Positions 22,601-35,676 are shown, numbered from the stretch's first letter. The stretch is 64,000 nucleotides of DNA from Adenophora triphylla var. japonica (GCA_022495995.1 JAFEMH010000983.1:62001-126000); one strand, 5' to 3'. Made by a program: numbers and translations. Notes: generated from the letters alone by a model not told the origin.

Positions 22601-25600
22601 AATTCATGTGGGTGATGGGGGTTGACCTTTTTTTCCTATATATTTTATATGTATATTCTTTTATAATTCACTATTTCTTCTTTTAATTTGCCTTTTTTTC
22701 ATCTTTTTTTTCACGATAACACATATGAGAATTCATGTTAGCCGACCCAATTTTTTTTGGGATTAAGGCTTTATTGTTATTGTTGTAGTACAATTTATTA
22801 AACCCCCCCCCCCTTGTGTGAAGAAAAAATGCACTAAACTTTTTACCCCCTTTTACTTGACGAAAATGTTTTTGCGCCCCTTAAAATATTTTGTGCCTCC
22901 GCCACTGTTGTTGGGTAGTGGCGAAGCCACTTAATGCTATATATGGTTTTATTTCATCCCTATGGGTTTTGGACTACTTACTACATCTTAAAATTTAAGT
23001 TAAATATTTTACCCATTAAAGTATTACTTATATCACTTTTTACCCCTATGATTAAGGAAAAAAGTTCCTCTATCTTATAGTTTTGACGCCCATTTTGGTG
23101 GAAAATTCAGATATTTACTATCCTTTTAAAGTAATCTTCACCTACTTCTCAAATTTTCTTGGCTTTGCCACTAGTGCTTAACTCTTTGTTCTCTTTTGTA
23201 AAGGTTTCTTGTTCACGACTTGTTAAATAAATAAAGTATTACGTGCAAAATGATCTGAAATAAAACAGAAAATAGTTATGGAAACACTGAAAGAACATAT
23301 TATGCCCTCAATTCTAATCACAGTGTATTCCATGAATGTCATGTATAACGATTGTAATGTATGCCTTGTATAATTGGTTTTTAAACTTGGACCCTTTGAG
23401 TAGACTAAGGGAGTATTGTTTCGGTCGATAGTGATAAGAGTATAAAACTTTGAATGTGTCGATTTTTTAACCTATAGGTCTAGTGTTGAGAACATGATAG
23501 CATGATGAACTATGAAATAAACTCTTGTGAGAATTTGATGAGATATATAGAAGACCCATATACTACTACTAATCATCAAATCATTTATTGGACTTTTGGA
23601 GGCCTGTGATGGGCAATGGTTGACTCAAATGAGGAGATGCTTAGTGGGCCAGTGTGTGGTGCCTACGAGCGAGTCAGACTTCGGGCTCGGGTCGTTACAA
23701 ATGGTATCAGAGCGGAATCCCGGCCTTAAGGCTTGCGAGCTTGCCTGGGGGTACGATCTGGGTATTGATTGACCTTTCCAGGGACGACAATGGTTTTAGT
23801 GGGGGAGATTGTGATATCCTCCATCCCACATGGGAAATATGTGGGAATTCGATAAGATATATTAAAGGGGCATATACTACTACCAGACATGCCCGGTTCA
23901 CGGTTCGTCAAAAATCAAAACAGTTTATGAACCGTTAGCTCACGGTTCACGGTTCGACGGTTCACGGTACGGTTCACCGATTCATCTGGTTCATCTTTTA
24001 AAAAAAATAAAATATTTTGAGCAGTTTTTAGACAATTTTTTTTTCAAAGTTTGTTTTTTTTTCAATTTTTTGATACATTATAAATTATTTTACTTTACAT
24101 AAGTATTAAGAAAATTTTAAATTTCATATTTTTATAGGAATTAATGGGTGGAATGAGACAAAAATATTTTTTAAAAAAAGGAACAATACCCTTATAATTT
24201 TATTAATAGCAAAGCTAAAAGAAAGACCTTTAGCACTAATAAATTTAGCTACACCTTTTCTATACTTGCTAAAATCAAATTTTAATAAACTTTGCGAAGA
24301 CGTCAGAATTCAGACCAAACGGTAAGAAATTTTGTAGATTTTCGAATTAAGACAATATGAACCGCCGGTTTCGAAGCCTAAACCGCATATGAACCGTAAA
24401 CTGCCGGTTCACGGTTCACCTCAAAACCGCCGGTTCATCCGGTTCAAACATGAACCGTGGGCATGTCTAACTACTACCAAGCATCAAATCATCAATTGGA
24501 CTTTTGGAGGTCTGTGATGGGCTGTGGTTGACCCAAATGAGGAGGTGCTTAGTGGGCCAGTGTGTGGTGCCTAAGTAGCGGGTTGGACTTCGGGCTTGGG
24601 TCGTTACAATGATAATGATCGTTGTTCCATAAACCCGTTTTCTGTGTACAGAGAAAGATGATTCAGCAATGGCATTTGCAAATTACTCTCGTTATTAATT
24701 TGTCATTCTGATGAAAAGATCTGCTCACTTTGATTACTGTGATGGGTTATTGTTATTCATCCAGGGTGAGACGCCACACTGTTTCCGTATTTATTAGTGA
24801 CGAAAGTGGAATGATAAACCGGATTGCAGGAGTCTTTGCAAGGAGGGGATATAACATTGAGTCGCTTGCTGTTGGTCTGAATAAGGATAGAGCTCTCTTC
24901 ACTATAGTTGTGTCCGGAACTGAAAGGGTGTTGGAGCAAGTTATGAAACAGCTTCAAAAGCTTGTTAATGTTTTGAAGGTTATATTTTTCATCCATGAAA
25001 TTTCTTCATTATTGCAAGTTATGCATTTTCTTGCTATTATTCTCATATGTCAATGTAATTTCAACATTTGTATCTTTTATAAAATGGTTTTTCCTTTAAA
25101 ATTTCTTGATAATTGCTTTCCTAGGAACCGATATTTCAAATTTTCCTATGCAACGTAATTGACCAGGTTGAAGATCTTTCAAAGGAGCCACAGGTAGAAC
25201 GTGAACTGATGCTCATGAAGATCAATGCAGACCCAAAATACCGTGCTGAGGTACTTATGCATTCATTATATTATCATTCATCCTTAGGGTTCTCTTCTTA
25301 GCATCTGTTGTTCATCTAGCCATTTGAATTTTCTCTGATTAATTCTTACCAACTTTATTTCTTGGTTACAGGTCATGTGGTTAGTGGACATCTTTAGAGC
25401 TAAAATCGTGGATATATCTGAACACTCATTTACTATTGAGGTGAGGACTTGTTTTTGCTGGACTCTCTGCAATATTTTTTATGGGCCATATATCCAGTGG
25501 TTCATGTTTTAATTGTGTGAATCACTTGCCGATTACTGGTTAGGCTCATTGGGACAATCAAGTTCTTTGATCAGCTTGGTCCATCTCAAAACACGCATAA

Positions 25601-28600
25601 AGGTGATTGGTCAGTTGTATGCGTTTCCCTATTCCCCCATTACTCTTAAGTACAAACCTCTGTTCTCAAGGTCTTTGTTAGGCTTGAGTTTTCCACTTAG
25701 TTTGGATAGAACTGGACTTGATAAGCACTAGATTTAGGATAAGGTACATACATTTCTGCTGGCATGCTTAGCTAGTATATATACCCACAAACATGTATGC
25801 TCCATCTACTGAGTTCTTCCTGATTGGTGAGTTGCCTTCTCTAACGGGTTAAGGAAAAGCTATGTAATGTTTTTATTCGAAGAACAAAATAAGATGTATC
25901 ATTCAGCCTAGAGCAGGACAATGATACAAAGAGTTGGGAAGTCCACTAAGCTAGTGCAAATGAACAGGCCAAAGAGTTAGGTTAAAACATTTTATCAACA
26001 CATTTCCAGTCTCTGCATATCTGTATATGTGAAATATCCAATCCAGGAAAAGGGCCCCGAGATGAAGTCCATGAAATATCCAGATAAACCAACATGCTCT
26101 ATACCGTTAAATCACTTAGGCAGAAATTGATTATTGAAAACCCTGGACTTAATTCTTTCAGCTCCGCAAACATGCCAGACCTGCAGTTTATTTAAAATGT
26201 CTTCCTATCTCTATCTTAGCCACAGCCTCAATGGAAGATTTGAAGCTTTTCGTTTTATTGAGAGGCTGTGAAACCTAGGACTCCTCCCAAGCACCAAACC
26301 ATTTTTGAGGATTTTAGAGTTTGGGGTCTGTAGGGAAATGTAGTCAGTATATCATCACAATATTTTTTTTCTTTTTTTTAAAGATAAGGTTTCCCCATTC
26401 CCCTTAGGCATGCACCCAATAGCTTTAGTAACTAATGATTCTTCCTCTTTTAAATACTGTCCCCAAAAGAATCAACACATTGTCATCCATTGCCATCTCA
26501 CTCTTCTCCCCAAACTTATCTAGAATTTTGCATCAATGTACGTGGGTGGAATAAAGTGAAATAGAATAAAGCAAAATGGCTCACTAAACTGTTTGCGCTT
26601 CCTTGTTATGAAGCAACAGTCAGTCCATGCAATTTCAACACAATTTTTATCATGGGTCATCCGGAAACAGCCCCGCTGTGCTTTAATACAGGGGCAAGGT
26701 TGCGTACATCCGACCGTAGGTGGGAGCCTTTGTGGCGGGTAATGTTGTTGTTGCTGTTGTTGTACGTGGTAAAGACAAGCTGTTGTATTCAGAATGAAAA
26801 CAGATAAACATAAGGTGAAGTTAATACATAGATCTATGGGGGTAAACCTCTTCATTTTATTAAATCAGCTCATTCACGGAGAAAGAGCAGTTCTCTATCA
26901 CTACATTTTGAGGAATACAAAGAGGTGGAGACTGGAGATAATCCCTAGCTCCCAGACTACACCAAACGAACAAACTGAAGTGGATATCCATATATTGATG
27001 TACGTAATTTAGCCTATATGTACTTGCCCCAAATAATTAAAAAAAAATCTAAAGTGACTGCCTTTGAGTTCGTTCCTTTAGGCCACCGGTTCTAGGCATA
27101 CACACTATAAGTCGATCATTCAAGCCCTATAGGTCACTCTTTAGTGATGATAAGTTGATCTTGTGGCTAGTTATCAGTGCTTGGTAATATCTTGGAAGAA
27201 ATTACATGTTCTTAAACTTCGCAACAAGTTCACATTGGCGTTGCAATATTCTGAAAGTTGACTTGTTCACTTATTTCTAGAGGATCACATATAAATGTTC
27301 AATGTATTTGCATCATATAGAAGTGTATTTCTGTTCACATCAGTTTTACCAATTCTTCAAAATCCTCCTATTCTGTTGATCTAGGTCACTGGAGATCCTG
27401 GGAAGATGGTTGCTGTACAGAGGAATTTTAGCAAGTTTGGTATTCAAGAAATTGCTAGAACAGGAAAGGTTGGTGGTTACTGTAAAATTCTTAAATCTTA
27501 AGTGCTTTAGTCATTTCTATCCCTTTACTTTTGATTTGCTTATTACATTTCTGCATCTTGGATGAATTAGATTGCTTTGAGAAGGGAAAAGATGGGGGAA
27601 TCTGCTCCCTTCTGGAGATTTTCAGCAGCTTCATATCCAGATCTCAAAACAACAATGCCTGCACAAACTCATGCAGGAGACACAAAGATTGCGGGGTACA
27701 GGTCTGATGCATCTGTTGGGGTAAACATCAAGACTTTTTTCTCTGCTAAACTGTTTTCAAGTGATATTGGCACTGACTGGGTTGGTTTGCAGATTAGCAG
27801 ACAAATATGTTTTTTTATTATTATTATTCATTTTTCATATTTTTTTTCCATCTAAGTAGCCATCTGAGATGTCATACTGTGTGGCAAGTAAACACCTATA
27901 TAGAAAACTTGCTGTTTACTTGTCATCCATGCATTTTGATTCAAGTCAGTCATGGCTGTACCAGTTGTTAAAAATGGTTAAAGTCTCGTAAGCTTAGATG
28001 AGAACAATGAAATTTTTAGGACAATTCACTGCTGATTTGGACATTAATTGTCCTTTCAAAAAGTCATAGCAAAAACGTTGAGAAAAAGCACCAATAGATT
28101 CTCGAGTATGAGATCATTTGATGTGGAACACGAGTACTAGAGGATGGGGTACACATTTGATGATTGGCTGTTAATTTAAGTCATAAGATGAAGATAAATT
28201 AATTCTAGTGATTTGTGAGAATATTATAAAAACTCTAATACAATTTGATATGAGTAACTTTCTGATATTTTATTTGACTCTACATGTCCCCTTCAAATAA
28301 GGTTTAGTTCGTCCGCACCCGAGTTTTAAAAACGAGAGAAAGGAAGGGAAAGGGGAAGAAATCTAAAAATATTTTCCTCTCTAATGTTGCTCCCAAGTTA
28401 TTTTAAGGAAGGAAGTGAGCGGAAAGAGGAGGGTTTTTTTTTTTTTTTAGATTTTCTCTCCTATATAATCCTCCCCAAACCGGGACGATTTGGGAGGAAA
28501 GAAAATCTAATCAAACAAACTTTTTTGATAAACCTATTACTCCTCAAATATAACTCTTTTTTTCTTTCATTAAGGGTACCATGGTAATTCTTTTTTTACA

Positions 28601-31600
28601 TCCTTCTCTTTCCTTCCTAACTCAGGAGTACGTCAGGAAGACATTAAATTGCCTCCCCTTCCCCTCTCCTCCCTTCCCTCCCTTTCCTTTCTCTCCCTTG
28701 AAAACACGGGAGCGGACCCTTATGGAAACCTATGCTTAATTGTTGACTGAAGACTGAATATTGCATTTTGACGAGTTTTATGCTCTTGGCTTACTCCCAT
28801 CAGAGGGTCAGGTTTCCTCTTTTTCTCGTTGCCCATCTTCATCTTTCGGTACCCTTCTTTATGTACTTATAGGACAGATTTGCATACTGTCTTAACGAAA
28901 TCTGCAAAGCGAGATTTGATATGCAATTACAAAGTGAGGTTCTTCACTTTTTTCTCTTTTTATATTTATGGATTAAATAGAATAACCTATGTGAGCATAT
29001 ACCCTGTTGCAATAATGAAGAAATGCCTCGCGGTTTAAAATTAACTTGTAAATTGTAATTAACCCTGATATTGCAAACGAGGAAAGATTATGAAGCGGTT
29101 TAAGAAGCATGATTCCACTGGTTGTAATAGAAAGTATTTCTTTGCTTCACCGTGATGTCATACTAAACTAATGACGGGTAGAAGCATTTTCTCTCTATCA
29201 GGTCATGAAGAGCCAAAACCAAAGTAAAATTTCTGTCATTTGCTGTTGCACCTCTTTGCTTTTATTTACTGTAGTGCTCTTTTGACTTCCACTACTTTCC
29301 ATCTACTTTTAATCAATAAGTAAAAAAGTAGCGGAAAAATCAAAGGAAATGCAATGGAGATACTGGCCCTCCAGATGATCCCTTTGGTATTTCACTAGAA
29401 AATATCAAGAAGTTAGGGTTTGAAGAAATGTTTCTCTTCGGCCAGTTACAAGTTCAAAAATCCTAAAAACTAGCTTAGGTACTATTATTGCTCCTCTGGC
29501 AAAGGTTACGAAGGACTCCTGGTCTTCATTGCTTGAAATGTTGAATCAGTGCGTAATTGAAATATATTCCAGCGGAAAGGAATTAACTTCCTTTGCTGGG
29601 ATGGAAGAGATTTGTACATTCTATCTGTTCTCAACATAGTACCAGTACATCATGTGATTACCTGAGGTTGTTAAATTGTTATACTTGCCTTTTCCATTGA
29701 AGGTTCTGAAATGCATCTGTGTCCACTTATAACTGATCTTATTTACAAGTTTCTCACCTTCAGATTTTTTCCCCATGGCCATCAGTTGTGAGTACTGAGA
29801 TTTTTATTTTATTTTAAATTAATGTATTGTTGAGCTCACAGTCTTATGGCTCTTATTACCATATCTTATGTGACAGCTCCACTCTTAATGTTTTGTAACT
29901 TGAACTGACTATATGGAAATTGTCTTTGTCAATGAAGGGAGATGTTTATCCTGTGGAGCCAACTGACGACTTCTCTTTCAATCCAGTCCTGGATGCTCAT
30001 TGGGGTGTTTTGAATGATGATGATGTAAGAAATTTTCATTGCTTCTTATTCTCTTCACTTTTTCTTTGTTTTGAGATGCCTTTGTCTGTTCTAAATCTGT
30101 AACACTGTCAAACGGTCCAGTTTTATTTCACAATTATTAATACATTTTGTTTAGCTTTTAACTGTCTAGACCCCAATAGCTGCCTAATCTTTTGAGATAT
30201 TAGCCTCTGCGTGAAGAAAGAATAAAAACATTGACTCGGAATAGCCAATTTGTTTTAAACTGGTGATGTGCTTAAGATGGGAAAAGAACATGATCCATAG
30301 ATTACCAATCATAGCATAATTAAATTCTGATGTGTGGGCCTTTGCTAACTCTTGATGAGCACAAATGAATGCTAGGTGTCTGTGAACTATAAGAGGTCAT
30401 GCCAGTTAAGATGTTACTAATAAGTGTCCTGGAAGCCACTAATGTTCTTGCTTAGCTTGATTAAAGGTTCGTATCGGACACATACAGTTTTGAGTGGCCC
30501 ATATCTGACCTTTTATGATTTTAGATGAGTTGTAAATTAACAGGGATGAAGGCTGGTTTGAGTTCAGTTTCTATCATCCATATTTCACATCATCTCTTAA
30601 GATGGATAAGTTGCAAAACTTTCCAAGATAGAATTCGTTAAATGAAGTGTGGATCTATCAATGTGTAGACAGTTTAGTGCACGAATCCATCAACATGAAG
30701 CAGACTAGAATATCAGTTAGTGGGAAAACGAAAACTAGAATGGACATCAGTAATAAAGAAAGATGTGACTGGGTGGATTTAGCTGGATGGCAAAAAAGGA
30801 TTCATGTAGCCAACCCTGAGTGATTGGGACTAAGGCGTTGTTGATTTGATTTGAGTTGTGTTTTCTTCCTTCTTCTTCAGTTGAAGTTTGAGGATAATGA
30901 TATAAGACCAAGGAACATGGTCAATCCTTGTTAGATTTAGGATCTAATGAATTTTAATTCTGAACTGTTGTATCCAATGCGTGTACTCTTTATTTGGAGA
31001 AGAGATATTGTATAAAAGACCTTTTCCCTGATAAAACTTGTTGATGTTATTGTAGACAAGTGGGCTTCGTTCGCACACTTTATCATTGTTGGTAAACGAT
31101 TCTCCAGGAGTTCTCAACATAGTAACAGGGATTTTTGCTCGGAGAGGCTATAATATCCAGGTATATTTACTGCAGTTGTTGATTTGTCTTTTTTCCTTTG
31201 GTATATATTTCAAATTCAGATTTTTTGATGTACTTTGGTGTCTTATTTTCTTTTGTCAGAGTTTAGCTGTTGGTCACGCAGAGACTGAGGGCATTTCCCG
31301 CATTACAACTGTTGTCCCCGGTACAGACGATTCAATTAACAAGTTGGTGCAGCAACTATACAAGTTGATCGATGTTCACAAGGTGAGGATCTTCCACCAT
31401 TAAGAAAGTTTCTCAGTGGCATTGATAAGGGACAAGATTATGAACACATATTATTGAAGCCTTTTTGAGATTACCCAAGTTATCCCCCATCCATAAAAAA
31501 CATAAAATTTCACAACCATTATAGAACTTCCAACTTTTTCCTTACCCTAATTAACTAATCAAAACCACCAAATCTTAAAAATAAAAAATATATTGAAAAG

Positions 31601-34600
31601 AAAAGATCAAAAGGATCATCTTTTATAGAGAATAGAAATGATAATTAAAGAAAAAAAGAGGCATCTCCAAAGTATCGGCTGGAATATGATCAAACTTGTA
31701 CTAGCATTACAGGCTGAAAATTTTGAAATGTGATTTCATAAATTGATTTCATAATCGATTTCATAATCGAACTCGGAATTCCTAATCGATTTCATAATCG
31801 AACTCGGAATTCTTAAAATTGACGATGTTTCCATAAAATTGGAAACCCTAGAATCCCAATTTGACACTTTCTCGATTCCTACTTTGACTCGGAATTTTCT
31901 TAGCGTTTGTCGCTTTTACAAAACGACCGCCACAACCCGCAGAGGCGGTGTAACCTCCCAGGCGCGAATATGGCGAGGCGGGCGAGAGAAGCGAGCGCCT
32001 TTCGCCCTGACCTGAGCATGTTATAATATAGCCTCTCGGGCAATCGGCAAGGAATATTTTGATCAAGAACAATATCTGATTCCATTACAATGTGTGCTTT
32101 CATTATGATGGTCATGGTGGTTTGGAGTCTCCCTTATTATGGTTGCGATTGTGGTTCGGAGGCAGTGGTTCTATGAGCTTATGATATGAGTTTGGCAGCC
32201 TAATGCTGAAGTCCCCCAGTGCCTGGGGGTGGTGGTGGTGGTTCAGGAAGTAATGCCTACTGTCTTATTGTTCTACAGGTTCAAAATTCTTGAGTGCAAG
32301 TCGTATTATTCTTTTGCCCATAAGCTTGATATATGGAAACTGAAAACGAAAGATATAACATCGGTCATCCTAAGTGGTAAAGTTTCTGATTGTGACTATA
32401 GCATGTCCAGCTCTCTCTACCTATGCCTTGCCTTGACCTATTCTTTTCTTTGTCCTCTCTTTTTTTTTTTTTTTTTTTTTGGGGGGGGGGGGTAAGGACA
32501 TGTAATGCATGTACACTGTAGTCATATTCTTTCAGGCATAAACAATGCTCACGGTTAATTCATCCTACTGACTTTATGCTGTACATTGTATTGGCTGACA
32601 TAATTGTTGATTCTTTCAGGTTCAGGATCTTACCCACATGCCATTTGCAGAGCGAGAACTTATGCTGATAAAGGTTGCTGTAAATGCGACTGCAAGACGC
32701 AATGTTCTTGACATTGCCAGCATTTTTAGAGCCAAAGCAGTTGATGTGTCAGATCACACAATCACTCTTGAGGTGAATTTGGTTAATTATTTTGATATCA
32801 TTCATTTAGTTTGACTGACCCTGGTTAGTACAAGACAGTCAAAGTTATGTAGGCTTTGTTCAGTGTTGCTACTTTAGGCAAAAAAAATATTCCATTTTTT
32901 AGTGAAAGGGTGGATGAAAGATGTGGGGGTGCTTATCTTAGGTTGAGTTTTTATTTGCAACTACATTTATCAACATGTTTTAAGCACCATTTGGTATACA
33001 GCATGAAAAGCATGGTTGAACTGTTCCTTTATTTAAATTTTATTGATGACTTACTCGTTATGTAAATTAGGGGTGGACATGGTTCGGTTCAAACCGCGGT
33101 TTGAGACCGAACCGAACCAAACCACGCAGTTTGGTTTGGTTTTTTTCTATAAATGGTTTAGCCTGGTTTGAAAATTTAATAAACCGTGTGGTTCGGTTCA
33201 GCTCGCAGTCTGGAACCTCAAAACCGAACCAAATCGAACCGAACCAAACCGATTCAGACCGAACCGCGGTTTGGAACCGTGAAACCAAACCGTGAAATCG
33301 AACCACGAAACCGAACCATGAAATTCTTGAACCGAAATCCTAGTTGTTCATTAAATGGTTGAATCTTGAATTTGTAATTTTGTATCTTTATTTTAGACAA
33401 TGTCTTGTATTTGTTTTGAGATGGTTTCTTTTGTTGTACTTGTTAGAACAATGAACTTTCAGTTTACTAAAACTCATTCCTATTTGGATAGTAGTATTTG
33501 TGTTTTATGTATAATATATATTATTGCTAGTTTGATAAAAAAAATATGTAAAGAGCAACACTTTTAGTTGGACAGGTTTGTAGTTCGGATAGCGGTCTAG
33601 ACCGCAGTTCGGACCACGGTTTGAACCGTTTATGAAACCGTGGTTTGAGACCGGACCGAACCGAACCAAACCAAACCGAGGTGGTTTGGTTTGGTTTGGT
33701 TTGAAATTTTCTATGGTTCGGTTTGGTTTGAGATTTTCCCAAACCGAGTACTAGCGGTTTGGTCTCCAAATTCATTCCAAACCGAACCAAACCGAACCAT
33801 GTCCACCCCTAATGTAAATGACTAAAAAACCCATATGTCATTTTTGTACTTTATAGTCATTAGTGAAAGACATTTATTAGGACGTCATTTGATAACATGC
33901 TGGAAAAATTGAGTCGGTAAAGGCATTTCTTAGATAAATCTTTAGTAAAAGGAATTTCTCGGGGATGGGGAATCAAATTGAACTGCAGAATGAGGATGGT
34001 ATTAGATAAACCCGCTCCCAAACTGGCCCATTGCTAGTTCTAAATGTAAAGGCAAACTGCTCTAATAGCTGTGCTTCACGTTTAGCATAGGAAAATAGAA
34101 TCTTGTTCTACTATGATTTCATTTTTTGAGGTGGGTCTGAAAAGTCTGCCTCATTTCATTTCATATCTAATCAGGAAACGTAATCTTTTGTTACTTCATG
34201 ATGCTGTTTGTCATTGTTATATGATACTCATGTTTTTCCTTATGGCAATTGTTCCAGCTTACTGGAGATTTGGACAAGATGGTTGCATTGCAGAGATTGT
34301 TGGAGCCCTACGGAATTTGTGAGGTATGTTCCTCAATCTTTGCAACTTCACTTTTATACACCGTCTCTGCTATTTCAGTAGTTCTGGATCTTTGCTGACT
34401 GATAGAAGTAGTCTGCATCATTTGCAGTTGACTTTATTTTAAGCTGTTTGGCCGTTCATTGGCAGTCAAGTTGGATTAAGGAACATATTACATGACTAGC
34501 CTTAACCCTATTAAGCACCAAAAAATTTCCAAAATCATTTTGTTTTATAAAACTTGGTACCACTTGAAATGCAATAGCCTGATGATTACTAACATCCTGG

Positions 34601-35294
34601 AATATTAAGTGCCGGTAGGTGAAGATTTGAGGTCTTTAAACAACTTATTGCTCGGTATTCAATACTTATGCAGCTTAATTGAACACATTATCTTAAACTT
34701 CTATATCATCAATAGACTATAATGGGTAAATAATAAACCATTATGCAGCTTAATTGAACACATTATCTTAAACTTCTATATCATCAATAGATTTGAGGTC
34801 TTTAAACAACTTATTGCTCGGTTTTCTTGACCTAATAATTCTTGACAGTATTCTATTGACTGAAAGTGAATCATTTCTCAGTTGAATTACCGGTCCAAAT
34901 AAACACAAATTTCGGGCACTGTAATTTTAATTAGCTGCTTAATGCTACTTTATTTCAAAAGTTGCATACATATTTATATATTTAAAACTTACTATTGTTT
35001 TTTGTCAACAAGTAAGAGTTTTGGGATTGTTCTAACTCATTTATCAGTTTCGGTCACTCAGTGTTTTGCCTGACACCTAGATAGGTATGAATGTGAGCAA
35101 TGATTATCCCTTTAAAAAGAAACAAAAATGATTTGTTTATGTTGACTGTGGAACATATTTCATTTTCTCGAATATTTTTTATATTCTAAAATGGGCTCCC
35201 CCTTTTCTAGGTTGCAAGAACAGGTCGTATAGCACTGACTCGAGAATCGGGTGTGGATTCCAAGTACCTCCGTGGATATTCCTATCCGCTGTAA
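19676..35294 (+). CDS. AHASS: Acetolactate (acetohydroxyacid) synthase small regulatory subunit, chloroplastic
   Basis: Exons: 19676-19935, 24765-24978, 25167-25250, 25372-25440, 27385-27468, 27571-27720, 29938-30024, 31056-31160, 31260-31382, 32620-32772, 34258-34323, 35211-35294. They join in frame to 1479 bases (492 aa), close to the usual plant length, with consensus GT/AG sites. Residues 1 to about 60 are Ser/Asn-rich with a VVRAS-like motif, as in chloroplast transit peptides. Two repeats follow: ACT1 at about 88-160 ([20 protein letters not shown]), its partner domain to 237, a linker holding [22 protein letters not shown]2 at about 317-392, and a second partner domain ending YLRGYSYPL. 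The family binds the ALS catalytic subunit in plastids, raises its activity and mediates valine/leucine feedback in branched-chain amino-acid synthesis. The start is the first ATG in frame with the transit peptide. Introns carry a LINE relic, a TRIM, a SINE and MITEs. Confidence 0.96.
20486..20723. mobile_element. Foldback MITE in intron 1
   Basis: About 238 bp with long terminal inverted repeats: acaccctccgccccgctcg at the left matches the reverse complement of cgagcgggacgaagggtgt at the right, and the arms extend through gacttaggattttggt. The interior is AT-rich and also self-complementary (around taataacaatttttaaa). Ends resemble the CCCTCCGTCCC family, but TA duplications are not clear. 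Confidence 0.7.
21232..22790 (+). pseudogene. RTE-clade LINE reverse transcriptase relic in intron 1
   Basis: Plus-strand pieces of a non-LTR reverse transcriptase: PDGIPIEVWRC-like sequence near 21255, CVNYRGIKLMNHT near 21420, [16 protein letters not shown] near 21600, and [14 protein letters not shown] near 21862, where the usual FADD catalytic box reads FAND. Frames are broken by stops and shifts. The 3' end shows gccgaccc...gggattaaggctt then a ttgttattgttg tail (22741-22790), diagnostic for plant RTE LINEs. The 5' end is missing. Confidence 0.82.
22791..23494. other. Intron 1 sequence, nothing recognised
   Basis: AT-rich intron between the LINE relic and the TRIM, with a poly-C run at about 22802-22813. 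No element end or coding frame was recognised. Confidence 0.5.
23495..24608 (+). mobile_element. TRIM (terminal-repeat retrotransposon in miniature) in intron 1
   Basis: Two direct repeats of about 205 bp (about 23495-23699 and 23812-24608 minus an insert) share atcatcaaatcat..attggacttttggagg, gtgatgggc and cttagtgggccagtgtgtgg, and end gggtcgttaca. After the first comes tggtatcagagc (23702-23713), the initiator-Met tRNA primer site. Before the second comes agtgggggagattg (23798-23811), a polypurine tract. There is no coding capacity. The second LTR is split by a hAT-like MITE. The 5' edge of LTR1 has diverged and no matching target duplication was found. Confidence 0.8.
23885..24470. mobile_element. 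hAT-like MITE nested in the TRIM LTR
   Basis: 586 bp flanked by the 8-bp duplication CTACTACC (23877-23884 and 24471-24478). Ends are agacatgcccggttcacgg and ccgtgggcatgtctaa, inverted relative to each other. The ends are packed with ggttcacggttc / gaaccg motifs. An 8-bp duplication points to the hAT superfamily. The termini match those of the element at 37622-38165. Confidence 0.8.
26546..26760 (+). mobile_element. SINE-like element (AU-like) in intron 4
   Basis: About 215 bp between direct repeats TGTACGTGG (26537-26545 and 26761-26769). It contains ggaaacagccccgctgtgct, aggttgcgtacatccgacc and a (gttgtt)n tail. The gaaacagcc...gtaag-gttgcgtac core resembles the 3' half of plant AU SINEs. 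A tRNA-like 5' promoter part was not identified. A second, gypsy-split copy lies at 42203-42303 plus 62658-62782. Confidence 0.72.
28300..28722. mobile_element. Foldback MITE in intron 6
   Basis: Left arm gttcgtccgcacccgagttt then gagagaaaggaaggg faces right arm cctttctctcccttg then acacgggagcggaccc. The arms are purine/pyrimidine-biased and about 60 bp or longer. No target duplication was fixed, so the superfamily is open. Confidence 0.55.
30795..30846 (+). repeat. RTE-type LINE 3' tail fragment (copy 2)
   Basis: Paralogue of 1785-1835: tcatgtagccaaccctgag, tgattgggactaaggcgttg. Present in both copies, so it was there before the duplication. Confidence 0.6.
31730..32010. other. Replacement tract in intron 9 of copy 2
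   Basis: Here copy 2 has two tandem cataatcgaactcggaattc units and a GC-rich piece (cgcagaggcggtgtaacc, aggcgggcgagagaagcgag). Copy 1 has an unrelated ~105 bp stretch at 2775-2880. Flanks on both sides match well. The origin of either version is unknown. Confidence 0.6.
33068..33811. mobile_element. hAT-like non-autonomous element in intron 10
   Basis: 744 bp with perfect inverted ends taggggtggacatggttcgg / ccgaaccatgtccaccccta and an 8-bp duplication ATGTAAAT (33060-33067 and 33812-33819). Both ends are filled with aaccgaaccaaacc-type repeats. Copy 1 has the undisturbed site gttatgtaaatgac at about 11100-11113, so this is a clean empty-site pair. There is no transposase. Confidence 0.9.
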
Positions 35295-35676
35295 TCTTCA
35301 TAATGAAGCTTGCTGATTTGGTGAATAAGACTTTTGCTCGTATGCAGGTATAAATAGTTTTGTATTTTTATACATTTGAAATAGAAAGTGAAATGCAGTG
35401 ACTTTAATCTCGTTTTAGACATTTTTTTTTCTTTTGACTTTCTTGATAAAGAAAATTTTGATGAACTTATTTCCAGAATAATTGCATCATTCTAGCTCTT
35501 CCTTCCTGCAATACAGGAGTATATGAATTTATTCTAATATTGTTCTAACTTTCATTGATATAGAATAATCAAAATTTGAATAGAACATGCTCATCCATCA
35601 AAGGATCTCCCTATACCATCTAGTTTGCATGATGGTCAATCTGTAGATGAACCTTTCACGAGTATATAATCATAGA
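35295..35676. other. Convergent intergenic spacer between AHASS and CSLA
   Basis: About 380 bp hold both 3' UTRs. No known element was seen. The two genes are transcribed towards each other, so their transcripts may overlap at the 3' ends. Confidence 0.7.

Noticed and set aside
33067..33306. Minus-strand frame rich in WFGS/RFEPN in the AHASS intron
   Set aside because: It reads through the subterminal repeats of the hAT-like element and is not a gene.
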